A DNA stretch of 64,000 bases. Origin: Flavilitoribacter nigricans DSM 23189 = NBRC 102662. Lineage in GTDB: Bacteria > Bacteroidota > Bacteroidia > Chitinophagales > Saprospiraceae. Positions within the stretch are counted from its first letter, which is position 1. Each line of letters starts with the position of its first letter. A model generated the notes under the pieces. It worked only from the letters and a program-made list of their open reading frames with translations, was not told where the DNA came from and did no database searches. Shown here piece after piece: positions 56,778 through 64,000 of this stretch. The DNA is taken from positions 1-64,000 of the forward strand of contig NZ_PDUD01000009.1 of NCBI RefSeq assembly GCF_002646595.1, in the 5' to 3' direction. The translations under genes and the position numbers were made by a program.

Positions 56778-58256
56778 TTATTTCATATACTCCTGCCGGA
56801 TGGTTTCAAAATCAGGAAGCTTTTTATAGTGCCATTTGGCAATAATTTTGCCGTCCTTCATCAGCATTACCCCGGGATTAGAGCGAATGATCGTTTTTAA
56901 TAAAATATCGTCTCCGGTATAGAATGGGAACGCACTTTGCGTCTCGTGACGGAAATCATCGATCCGGGTCGGATCGGCGTAAGCGGTCGCCGCCCGGATG
57001 GTGATGCCCGCCTCGTCGGCCGCATTCATGACCGGATTGACCACTTCGGTCCAGCGTTTGACGTAATCCGGATCCCAATCGTATTGCTCCACACTGGCCA
57101 CCCGCGCGCTCACCTGCGGCACACGGTTGATGTTCATGGAATCGTTCACCATCACCGTATCTACCGTGTAAGTGGTATCACTCACGGTTTTTTCCATCAT
57201 AGTGGTGGTGCCTTTCAGTTTATAGGCTACGATAAAGAAGTTGTAATCCGGATCCTGCAGAATGTCGTCCGCCCCTTCATCCCCGTCCGGGCTACTGAGG
57301 CTGAACTCACTGATCTTGGTATGGGCCACCGCCGGTTCGGATTTGATCTGCTCCAGATCCCACTCTTCTTTCGGATAGTCCTTATATTCCTTCATGTACT
57401 GATCGAACGGCAATTCCTTGGTCTCACCGGTGGTCTTATTGGTCACCTTGTAGCCCAGCACCTGCACATTGGCGGCAGCTTCCTCTTCCATCTGCTTCTG
57501 CTCAAAGACGTTCACTCCTTCCTTGAACGGACGAAAATCCGTGTGCGGCAGGTCCCAAACGTAATTACTCAGGCAATAAATAAAGATTCCGACCACGGTA
57601 ACGCCCACGATCGCGGCGCGGGTGGTAGGCGTAAACAACTCGTGTTCTTTTCTCCAGGCCAGCACGAAGATGATGGCCGGGATGAGCAGGAACACATCTT
57701 TGAGGAAGGAAACGCGTGGTTCGAGTTTCAGGAAATCCCCGAAACAACCGCAATCCGTCACTTTCATATTGGTCTCCACATACGGACCCCACTGGCCAAA
57801 CTGGAAAAAGTTAACCCCTTCCGGCACGTATCCGGTGAGGTAGGTAAACCCGGTAAGGAAAGTAAAAAAGGCCACAATGAGCAGAAAAGCCCAGGCGGTG
57901 AACTTGCGGTAGGCACCGATCACCAGCATGACCCCGAGCGCGATCTCCAGTACCACCATGAATACCGAAAAGTGTACGGTATAATGCTCCGACAGCCAGG
58001 GAAACAGGGGCGCCAGGAAAGAAAACCAGGTATCGGAAAACGTACTCTCAAATTCTGCAAAGTACTGTTCCATTTTGTAGGCCGTACCCAGCGGGTCGAT
58101 GGCCTTTACCCAGCCGGAAACGATAAAGAGCACTCCCGCGAAATTTTGCAGGTAGCTCAGTGGCAGGTTCTTGACCTTTTTGGTGAGAAATTGGGCCAGC
58201 AGGGTGATCACCAGTGCTGCCAAACCTACGAAGAGTAAGAGTTTGCCTAAAGTCAT
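56778..58256 (-). CDS. BT_3928-family DoxX-like membrane protein with thioredoxin-like C-terminus
   Basis: The 492-residue protein has about six membrane helices (residues 8-260) of the DoxX/MauE type with VFIVSGWVKAIDP and CGCFGDFLKL. A soluble C-terminal domain follows at about 310-492 that ends like a thioredoxin-fold partner (SNPGVMLMKDGKIIAKWHY). It probably lies in the inner membrane and supports redox or envelope biogenesis; the family function is not established. The ATG at 58256 begins the first helix and excludes a GTG seven codons upstream. nusB follows 43 bases later, and a DUF1599 gene precedes it. Confidence 0.87.
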   Translation of the reverse strand: MTLGKLLLFVGLAALVITLLAQFLTKKVKNLPLSYLQNFAGVLFIVSGWVKAIDPLGTAYKMEQYFAEFESTFSDTWFSFLAPLFPWLSEHYTVHFSVFMVVLEIALGVMLVIGAYRKFTAWAFLLIVAFFTFLTGFTYLTGYVPEGVNFFQFGQWGPYVETNMKVTDCGCFGDFLKLEPRVSFLKDVFLLIPAIIFVLAWRKEHELFTPTTRAAIVGVTVVGIFIYCLSNYVWDLPHTDFRPFKEGVNVFEQKQMEEEAAANVQVLGYKVTNKTTGETKELPFDQYMKEYKDYPKEEWDLEQIKSEPAVAHTKISEFSLSSPDGDEGADDILQDPDYNFFIVAYKLKGTTTMMEKTVSDTTYTVDTVMVNDSMNINRVPQVSARVASVEQYDWDPDYVKRWTEVVNPVMNAADEAGITIRAATAYADPTRIDDFRHETQSAFPFYTGDDILLKTIIRSNPGVMLMKDGKIIAKWHYKKLPDFETIRQEYMK

Positions 58257-58337
58257 GCTGTCTATTTTTATCGTCACTCATAAGGGGCTAAGCCGACATT
58301 CCAAAAACGGGCGAACGTCCGGCTCGGGGCTTATGAC

Positions 58338-58889
58338 TTATTGACTCACTTTATTTTCATTAATACGGATCAACGCGAAGATCGCATAATTAATAATGTC
58401 CTGATAATTGGCCTCCAGGCCTTCCGATACTTCGGTGTTGCCCGCGTTGTCTTCAATTTGTTTGATGCGCAGCAATTTGGCCAGAATGAGATCCGTGATG
58501 GAACTCAAACGCATTTCCCGCCAGACCTCACCGTAATCGTGGTTCTTCTTCAACATCAGTTCCAGGCTCTGACTGAGCTCGCGATCGTAGTATTCGGTCA
58601 GTTCCGCCTCGGTCAGTTCCAGGGAAGCTCCGGCCGGCAGGGCCAGTTGGATCAGCGCCATGACGCTGTAATTGACCAGTCCCTGATATTCACCCTCGAC
58701 CGAATCGCCGACCAGATTGGTGCCCGACTCTTCGATGCCGCGGATCCGCTTCGCTTTAATATACAGCTGATCCGTCAGGGAAGAGGGCCGCAAAATGCGC
58801 CAGGAAGATCCGTAATCCCGGTGTTTGGCCAGAAGTAATTCCCGGCAGGTCTGTACCACCTCCTTGTATTGAGCTACGGTTTGCTCCAC
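58338..58889 (-). CDS. DUF1599-domain protein
   Basis: The 183-residue cytoplasmic protein consists of two related all-helical halves, each with HRDYGSSWRI or NHDYGEVWREMR and a following SSLTDQL or SSITDLI segment. This is the DUF1599 (nucleotide-modification-associated) fold in tandem. Function is uncertain. It starts at GTG (58889), with TATATTTG 16 bases upstream; an ATG two bases upstream is in another frame. It is first in the DUF1599 - BT_3928-like - nusB run, which is often kept together in Bacteroidota. Confidence 0.9.
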   Translation of the reverse strand: MEQTVAQYKEVVQTCRELLLAKHRDYGSSWRILRPSSLTDQLYIKAKRIRGIEESGTNLVGDSVEGEYQGLVNYSVMALIQLALPAGASLELTEAELTEYYDRELSQSLELMLKKNHDYGEVWREMRLSSITDLILAKLLRIKQIEDNAGNTEVSEGLEANYQDIINYAIFALIRINENKVSQ

Positions 58890-58905
58890 ATCAACAATTT
58901 TGCTG

Positions 58906-58913
58906 CAAATATA
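58906..58913 (-). promoter_or_regulatory. TAnnTTTG promoter box of the DUF1599/nusB run
   Basis: TATATTTG on the minus strand matches the -7 element and lies 16 bases before the GTG start of the DUF1599 gene, so it can drive the three-gene run. Confidence 0.6.
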
Positions 58914-59114
58914 ACAGAATGATGATTACAATTTTCTAATGATTTGTTAATCGCGGCCGGTTTCGGGCCAAGAAATGCCCCCGTCCAAAAAATTGTTTAA
59001 AAAAATCCTCGCCAAGCTGTTACTTTTTGCCACCCGCTACATTATGGGGTTGATAAGCGGAATTTGATAGTAAGGTGGATCAACAATGAGGTAGAATTTG
59101 TATGTTAAAAAACG

Positions 59115-59122
59115 TACATTTG
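59115..59122 (+). promoter_or_regulatory. TAnnTTTG promoter box of the sigma factor operon
   Basis: TACATTTG is a perfect -7 element, 48 bases before the chosen ATG at 59171. It favours that start over upstream in-frame ATGs that would overlap the promoter. Confidence 0.55.
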
Positions 59123-59170
59123 ATGTTTTTGAATTTACAATTGACACGCAATTTGGCAAAGAACGTTGGA

Positions 59171-59731
59171 ATGGATCCATCGAAACGTACCGTTTCGGCC
59201 GAAAGCATGCAGGAGGAGTGGAAGGAAATTCAGGCCGCCCAGCGTGAAGTTTCCCTGTTTCGGCCGTTGTACAACCGCTATTACGAACCCATTTTCCGAT
59301 TTATCTTCCGCAGGACCGCCGATGAGGACCTGACGGCCGATCTGTGTTCGCAGGTCTTTCTCAAGGCCATGCAGCGCATCGGCAGCTATACCTTTCAGGG
59401 AGTGCCCTTTTCGGCCTGGCTGTACCGGATCGCCAGTAATGAGATCGCCCAGCATTTCCGGGCGACCAAGAAGAACCGGGTAGTGAGTATTGAGGATGAA
59501 GGCTTCGCCGACATTATGGAGGAAATGGATGAAGAGGATAACGAAGCGCTGCGGCAACTATTGATCGACAAACTCGATGAGTTAAAAGATACGGACCTTC
59601 AGCTGATTGAACTGCGGTTTTTTGAGCACCGCCCGTTCAAGGAAATAGCTGAAATACTTGATATGACTGAGAGCAATGCCAAAGTAAAAACCTATCGGAT
59701 ATTAGAACGCTTGAAAAAAAGACTAAGCTAG
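59171..59731 (+). CDS. ECF-type RNA polymerase sigma-70 factor
   Basis: The 186-residue protein has region 2 (YNRYYEPIFRFIFRRTADED, and FSAWLYRIASNEIAQHF) and region 4 (LRQLLIDKLDELKDTDLQLI, and EIAEILDMTESNAKVKTYRI), the pair that defines ECF sigma factors. It directs RNA polymerase to a regulon, unknown here. The ATG at 59171 was chosen because an in-frame start at 59102 would overlap the promoter box. The next gene, a membrane-anchored protein, follows 38 bases later and is the probable anti-sigma partner. Confidence 0.9.
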   Translation: MDPSKRTVSAESMQEEWKEIQAAQREVSLFRPLYNRYYEPIFRFIFRRTADEDLTADLCSQVFLKAMQRIGSYTFQGVPFSAWLYRIASNEIAQHFRATKKNRVVSIEDEGFADIMEEMDEEDNEALRQLLIDKLDELKDTDLQLIELRFFEHRPFKEIAEILDMTESNAKVKTYRILERLKKRLS

Positions 59732-59769
59732 AGCTAGGCATTATTCCATAGCGTTTAAAACGACCGAAT

Positions 59770-61491
59770 ATGGGAAAAAACTACAACATAAAAATCAATC
59801 CTCAACAGCCCAGTAAGGAATCCATTTCCCAAAGGATGGATTTCGATGCGTTGTTGTCGAAGTACGAGTCAGAATCCGACACCGGATCCACTCGTAAGAA
59901 GACAGCCGTTCGCCCGCTTCGGGTCCGGTACCTGTCTTACATCGGCGCAGCGGCAGCAGCGATCGCTTTGCTGATCATGGCCATAAGCGTTTTCAATCGC
60001 CCCAAACCCGCTACGCTGGAAGCCAGATATTTCGCTAACCGTCCCTTTGTGGATCAGCCGCTGGAAAAAGCACAGGCCCGCTTTGCTTCTTTCCGGGTCG
60101 ATGTCAATCAGGGCGGGGTCTATGAATACGAGAGCGGTTCCCGCCTCGTGGTCCCGGCTGCCGCCTTTATGGATGATTACGGCAAACTGGTGGAGGGCGA
60201 AGTAGAGATCAAATACCGCGAATACCACGATTTTGTGGACTTCTTCCTGTCCGGCATCCCGATGGTATACGATTCGGCCAATGTGAAATACACCATGGAA
60301 TCGGCCGGTATGATCGAGATCTACGCAGAGCAGAACGGCAAACGGGTGCGCATGGCTCCCGGTAAAAATATTTCCGTAGAAATGATCTCCCGGATCAACG
60401 TAGCGCCGCATCTGGCCGTTCCTCCGGGTTATAATGTCTACAAACTCGATACCGCCGCCCGGAAATGGGTATATCAGGGTATTGATCAGATGGAAGTACT
60501 CGAAGAATTTACCCAACTGGATCCGCAGGATCCTCTTTACAAACCTAAAAAGACCCTCAAAGATCAACTGGAGCAGATCGAGAGCAGCTACCAGCAGCAG
60601 AAAGAGCAGTTGGAGAATAGCATTCCCGCGCCCACGGCGCCTAGCCGCCCGATCTCTCCCGACGCTGATCTCCCGACTTTTGAACTGGCCCCGGCGGATA
60701 ATGTACCGATGACGGAAGGAGCCGATCAGATCTGGTACGTTTCCTCCCAAAACACCAATTTCGATCCGCGCAGCCTGAATGTTGAGTGGGAAGATTATCG
60801 CTTCGAACGCATCAATGACCACGAATACCGGGTCATTTTCACCAGAGGTGATAACGAATTAAGGATCCTGGTCCACCCCGCGCTTACCGGCGATGCTTTT
60901 GCCAAAGCCATGAAGCAGTACGAAACCGCCTTTGCCGCTTACGAGCAGCAAATGCAGGAAAGAGAAAAGGCGCTGAGCGACCGGGCCGACGAACTGGAGG
61001 ACGAACTCTTTTCCCAAAGAAAAGTGGCCCGTGAGACCTACCAGGAATCCATCGAGGAACTGATCGCCGCCGATCCGGACCTGAAGCATTCCGCGGACTT
61101 CATTCACAAAAAAGTGAGGAACCGCTTTGTGGCCGACGGCTTCGGCATCTGGAACTGCGACCGGTTGGTGCCGCCGCTGATGCAGGAGATCACCGCCAAT
61201 TTTATTGATCAGAACGGCGCGTCCATCGAGAACCGCACCGCTTATCTGGTCGATAAGACCCGCAACACGGTACACCGCTTTCTGGCCCAGGACGGCGCCC
61301 GGATCCGCTACAACTCTTATTCGGAGAATCTGCTCTGGATCGTTACCGAAGACAATCGCCTGGCCGTTTGTGATCCGGCGATCTTCCGGGCCATCGATCC
61401 CGATCAGGAAGAAGTGACCTTCATTCTGAACGAGCAGTCCGTTCCTCCGATCGACGAAGCGGCGGTGCGCTCGGTTCTGAAGTTTAATTAA
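59770..61491 (+). CDS. Membrane-anchored protein paired with the sigma factor, probable anti-sigma regulator
   Basis: The 573-residue protein has a short cytoplasmic N-terminus of about 50 residues, one membrane helix at about 53-75 (YIGAAAAAIALLIMAISVF) and a large extracytoplasmic part of about 490 residues. The latter holds a beta-rich segment, a coiled-coil stretch (TLKDQLEQIESSYQQQKEQL), and a second helical stretch rich in Glu/Gln (QMQEREKALSDRADELEDEL). The cytoplasmic end could bind the sigma factor, though no ASD or ZAS motif is evident. The gene lies 38 bases after the sigma gene and ends at a terminator. Confidence 0.75.
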   Translation: MGKNYNIKINPQQPSKESISQRMDFDALLSKYESESDTGSTRKKTAVRPLRVRYLSYIGAAAAAIALLIMAISVFNRPKPATLEARYFANRPFVDQPLEKAQARFASFRVDVNQGGVYEYESGSRLVVPAAAFMDDYGKLVEGEVEIKYREYHDFVDFFLSGIPMVYDSANVKYTMESAGMIEIYAEQNGKRVRMAPGKNISVEMISRINVAPHLAVPPGYNVYKLDTAARKWVYQGIDQMEVLEEFTQLDPQDPLYKPKKTLKDQLEQIESSYQQQKEQLENSIPAPTAPSRPISPDADLPTFELAPADNVPMTEGADQIWYVSSQNTNFDPRSLNVEWEDYRFERINDHEYRVIFTRGDNELRILVHPALTGDAFAKAMKQYETAFAAYEQQMQEREKALSDRADELEDELFSQRKVARETYQESIEELIAADPDLKHSADFIHKKVRNRFVADGFGIWNCDRLVPPLMQEITANFIDQNGASIENRTAYLVDKTRNTVHRFLAQDGARIRYNSYSENLLWIVTEDNRLAVCDPAIFRAIDPDQEEVTFILNEQSVPPIDEAAVRSVLKFN

Positions 61492-61534
61492 AGCAAGCTG
61501 AGCTCGGTTTGAGCAGCTCTTAGCGCCACTTTTT

Positions 61535-61574
61535 CAGCAGCCAGTCGAACGTTCGACTGGCTGCTGAGTTTTTT
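61535..61574 (+). terminator. Rho-independent terminator after the sigma/anti-sigma operon
   Basis: A perfect palindrome (CAGCAGCCAGTCGAAC at 61535-61550 and its complement to 61566) is followed by AG and six T's. It can form a stem of about 14 bp and ends the plus-strand operon, convergent with the peptidase gene. Confidence 0.9.
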
Positions 61575-61576
61575 CC

Positions 61577-62632
61577 CTATTCCTCGTAGATCTTTACCAC
61601 CCGCTCGCCCGGTTTGGCGTAACCCCGGTACATACCCGGCGTATTGAACGGCATAGCGATATTGCCGTATTTGTCCAGTGCGACAAAACCACCGGAACCA
61701 CCGGCGTCTACCAGCTTCTTGTTGACGATCATATCCGCTGCTTCCTGAATGCCCATGCCTTTGTATTCCATCATGGCGGACAGATCGTAGGCGACGGCGT
61801 AGCGAATGAAGAACTCGCCGTGGCCGGTACAGGATACGCCGCAGGTATTGTTGTTGGCGTAGGTCCCCGCCCCGATGATCGGGGAGTCGCCGATGCGATT
61901 CCAGCGTTTGTTGGTCATCCCGCCGGTAGAGGTGCCGGCTACGATGTTACCGGCTTTATCCAGGGCCACACAACCGACCGTACCGTATTTATAATCCGGG
62001 TTCCGGTACACTTCGCTCATCGATTCTTTTTCTTCTTCCAGGGCCTTCTGCAGGCTTTCCCAGCGCCGCTCCGTGTAGAAGTATTTCGGATCTACCACTT
62101 CCAGGCCCTGATCGGCCGCGAATTGCTCGGCACCCTTTCCGGTAAGCAATACGTGCGGAGAATCTTCCATGACGGAACGGGCGGCCAGAATAGGATTCTT
62201 CAGATTCGTTACCCCACCGACAGCGCCGGCGTTGAGGGTAGCGCCTTCCATAAAGGAGGCGTCCATTTCATTCCGACCCTCGTGGGTGAATACGGCTCCT
62301 TTGCCCGCATTGAATAGCGGAGAGTTTTCCATGATCATAATGGTGGCCACCACTGCATCGGCGGCGCTGCCCCCTTGTTTCAATACGGCTTCTCCGGCAT
62401 CCAGCGCAGCGTTCAGCGTTTCGGTGTATTCCTGTTCTTTTTCCGGTGTCATGTTTTCCTTGAGAATGGTACCGGCGCCGCCGTGGATCACCATGGCGTA
62501 TTCGGCTTTCTCCGGCTCGGGCGTTTCATCGGCAGTGGCCGGCGCCTCATTTTCCGGGGCATCCGCCACCTCACAGGCGGTCAGTCCGAATACGGTCAGG
62601 AAAAGTAGTGTGTAAAGTGTTGATTTCAGCAT
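61577..62632 (-). CDS. Isoaspartyl peptidase/L-asparaginase-family lipoprotein
   Basis: The 351-residue protein has a lipoprotein signal (VFGLTAC), an acidic linker (about 25-45) and the Ntn-hydrolase fold of type 2 asparaginases: MVIHGGAGTI near residue 46, NSPLFNAGKGAVF, MDASFMEG, and the autocleavage site YGTVG where Thr (about residue 217) is the nucleophile. GTSTGGMTNKRWNRIGDSP follows. The precursor should self-cleave into two subunits that hydrolyse isoaspartyl peptides or asparagine. Being a lipoprotein, it would act in the periplasm. It is convergent with the anti-sigma gene. Confidence 0.95.
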   Translation of the reverse strand: MLKSTLYTLLFLTVFGLTACEVADAPENEAPATADETPEPEKAEYAMVIHGGAGTILKENMTPEKEQEYTETLNAALDAGEAVLKQGGSAADAVVATIMIMENSPLFNAGKGAVFTHEGRNEMDASFMEGATLNAGAVGGVTNLKNPILAARSVMEDSPHVLLTGKGAEQFAADQGLEVVDPKYFYTERRWESLQKALEEEKESMSEVYRNPDYKYGTVGCVALDKAGNIVAGTSTGGMTNKRWNRIGDSPIIGAGTYANNNTCGVSCTGHGEFFIRYAVAYDLSAMMEYKGMGIQEAADMIVNKKLVDAGGSGGFVALDKYGNIAMPFNTPGMYRGYAKPGERVVKIYEE

Positions 62633-62821
62633 ACGGTCTTATTTAAGCGATTTGTGTAGACTTTCGTAATTCGCTCCGCCTATTTATCCGTTTTCTCCTC
62701 CCGGGAAAACGGTCGTGCGGGGACGGATTACGGCCGACTAAAATATGCAAAAAAAGATCGTCCTTTTGGCATTTTCAAAACACACCCGTATTTTTCTGTC
62801 CACAATAAAACCAAAATCTAT

Positions 62822-64000
62822 ATGGATCAACCAAAACACCGACCCTATATCGGCCCGGAGATCAAGCTTCCGGAAGTCACGGTAAAGGCCTTTTTTCTGG
62901 GGGCGCTGCTCTCCGTCATCCTTTCCGCGGCAAATGCTTATCTCGGGCTTTTTGCCGGTATGACCGTGTCGGCCAGTATACCTGCGGCCGTGCTCTCGAT
63001 GGCCATCCTTCGCATTTTCAAGAACCACAACATCCTCGAAAATAATATCGTACAGACCGCAGCCTCCGCCGGTGAATCACTGGCGGCCGGGGTGATCTTT
63101 ACCTTTCCGGCCCTGGTATTGATGGGCTACTGGACGGAGTTTAACTATCTGGAAACGGTGCTCATCGCGCTCTGCGGCGGGGTACTCGGCGTGCTGTTTA
63201 CCATTCCCCTGCGCTCGGCCCTAATCGTAAAACAAAATCTACAGTTCCCGGAAGGGGTCGCCACTTCGGAAGTACTGAAAACCGGAGAGAAAGGAGGCGG
63301 TGCCGTTAAATACCTGCTCTGGGGCGGTATTGCCGGCGCTTTGGCTAAGTTTATGGAAGCGGGTTTCAAACTCTGGCATGGCGTGTTTGAATCCGCCACG
63401 CTGGCCGGAAATCGGTTATATGCCTACTTCGGTATGAACCTCTCCCCCGCCCTCATCGCGGTGGGTTATATCGTCGGCATCCGGATCGCTTCGCTCGTAT
63501 TCATCGGCGGGGTGATCAGTTGGTGGCTGGCCATTCCGCTTTATGTCGCTTTTGTCGGCGCTCCGGAAGGAGATGCCGTCGGCATCGGAGGGGCGATCTG
63601 GTCCGGCCAGATCCGCTATCTCGGAGTAGGCGCCATGGTGGTTGGCGGGCTCTGGGCCCTGATCAATTTGCGGGGCGCGATCAGCATGGCCGTAAAAAGC
63701 GGAATGGACGCCCTAAAGAAAGGAGGAGCCGGAGTCAACCAACTGCGTACGGAAATGGATGCGCCCATGTCGTGGGTGATCATTGCCATCGGTGCGATGA
63801 TCGTTCCAGTATTTATCATTTACATCCGGGAGATCGAACAGGTGGGCATTACGGCGCTGATGTCCATTCTGATGGTGATCGCCGGTTTTCTCTTTTCAGC
63901 GGTTGCCGGCTATATGGCCGGATTGGTGGGCAGTTCCAACAACCCAATTTCCGGGGTGACGATCGCAACGATCCTGACTTCGGCACTTATCCTGCTGGCC
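62822..64000 (+). CDS. OPT-family oligopeptide transporter, 3' end outside the window
   Basis: The first 393 codons are present and the frame is open at the right edge. The protein is an integral membrane protein of the OPT family: PEIKLPEVTVKAFFLGALLS at the start, SAANAYLGLFAGMTVSAS, VQTAASAGESLAAGVIFTFP, and QNLQFPEGVATSEVLKTGEK, the characteristic OPT segments. It probably transports small peptides. The ATG at 62822 follows an AT-rich 190-base gap and diverges from the peptidase gene. Confidence 0.93.
   Translation, partial: MDQPKHRPYIGPEIKLPEVTVKAFFLGALLSVILSAANAYLGLFAGMTVSASIPAAVLSMAILRIFKNHNILENNIVQTAASAGESLAAGVIFTFPALVLMGYWTEFNYLETVLIALCGGVLGVLFTIPLRSALIVKQNLQFPEGVATSEVLKTGEKGGGAVKYLLWGGIAGALAKFMEAGFKLWHGVFESATLAGNRLYAYFGMNLSPALIAVGYIVGIRIASLVFIGGVISWWLAIPLYVAFVGAPEGDAVGIGGAIWSGQIRYLGVGAMVVGGLWALINLRGAISMAVKSGMDALKKGGAGVNQLRTEMDAPMSWVIIAIGAMIVPVFIIYIREIEQVGITALMSILMVIAGFLFSAVAGYMAGLVGSSNNPISGVTIATILTSALILLA

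Overview
The window looks like a moderately GC-rich chromosome segment from a Bacteroidota bacterium, most likely of the Saprospiria/Lewinella type. The reasons are: four proteins with type IX secretion (T9SS) C-terminal sorting domains, two TonB-dependent receptors with carboxypeptidase-regulatory-like N-termini, a DUF5689 lipoprotein, a BshC bacillithiol enzyme, a NusB with a long N-terminal extension, a BT_3928-type DoxX/thioredoxin membrane protein, and repeated TAnnTTTG promoter boxes with few Shine-Dalgarno sites. No phage, plasmid, intact insertion sequence, CRISPR array, rRNA or tRNA was seen, so most of the content reads as ordinary chromosome.

Layout. 0.4-7.1 kb: a small membrane protein, then a minus-strand redox island (dihydroorotate-dehydrogenase-like flavoprotein, NifJ pyruvate:ferredoxin oxidoreductase, GltD-like iron-sulfur flavoprotein). 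7.5-14.7 kb: a lipoprotein, then a TonB receptor and DUF5689 lipoprotein divergent from a secreted endonuclease/exonuclease/phosphatase protein. 14.8-20.3 kb: a T9SS-exported PQQ-type dehydrogenase/cytochrome c fusion, an FkbM methyltransferase, a 0.65-kb repeat array and a MacB/FtsX permease. 20.5-28.9 kb: queA, a secreted transglutaminase-like protein, a DUF2795 protein, a Clp-type double AAA+ ATPase, an unknown protein, and an SDR (broken by an in-frame amber) - AraC regulator - four-helix membrane protein cluster. 29.1-37.4 kb: a second TonB receptor, a cupin, an EreA/ChaN-like lipoprotein or secreted protein, a Sua5/YrdC-family protein, a ChlI/MoxR ATPase, an MFS nucleoside-type transporter and rpsU. 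37.5-42.0 kb: two T9SS cargo proteins, one with twelve Kazal-like domains between PKD domains, the other with a split dockerin plus a cohesin-like domain. 42.2-50.8 kb: a helical unknown, glpK, bshC, a lipoprotein, a cupin, a T9SS type B protein and a TrmH methyltransferase. 50.9-58.9 kb: a type I periplasmic-binding lipoprotein overlapping guaA, an OmpA/TSP3 porin-like protein, nusB, BT_3928-like and DUF1599 genes. 59.1-64 kb: a sigma factor/anti-sigma-like pair, a lipoprotein isoaspartyl peptidase, and an OPT transporter cut by the window end.

The most unusual non-coding signal is a set of four intergenic inverted arrays (about 104-230, 34169-34273, 50784-50864, 53880-54018). Each arm is a run of degenerate 7- or 8-base units with positions that vary from unit to unit, the two arms point in opposite directions around a short spacer, and the unit sequence differs completely between the four sites. 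Two of them fill almost the entire gap between co-directional genes. A separate 115-bp tandem array with a palindromic GGTGCGCTGCACC core lies at 18.4-19.0 kb. I cannot assign either class to a family I can name with certainty.
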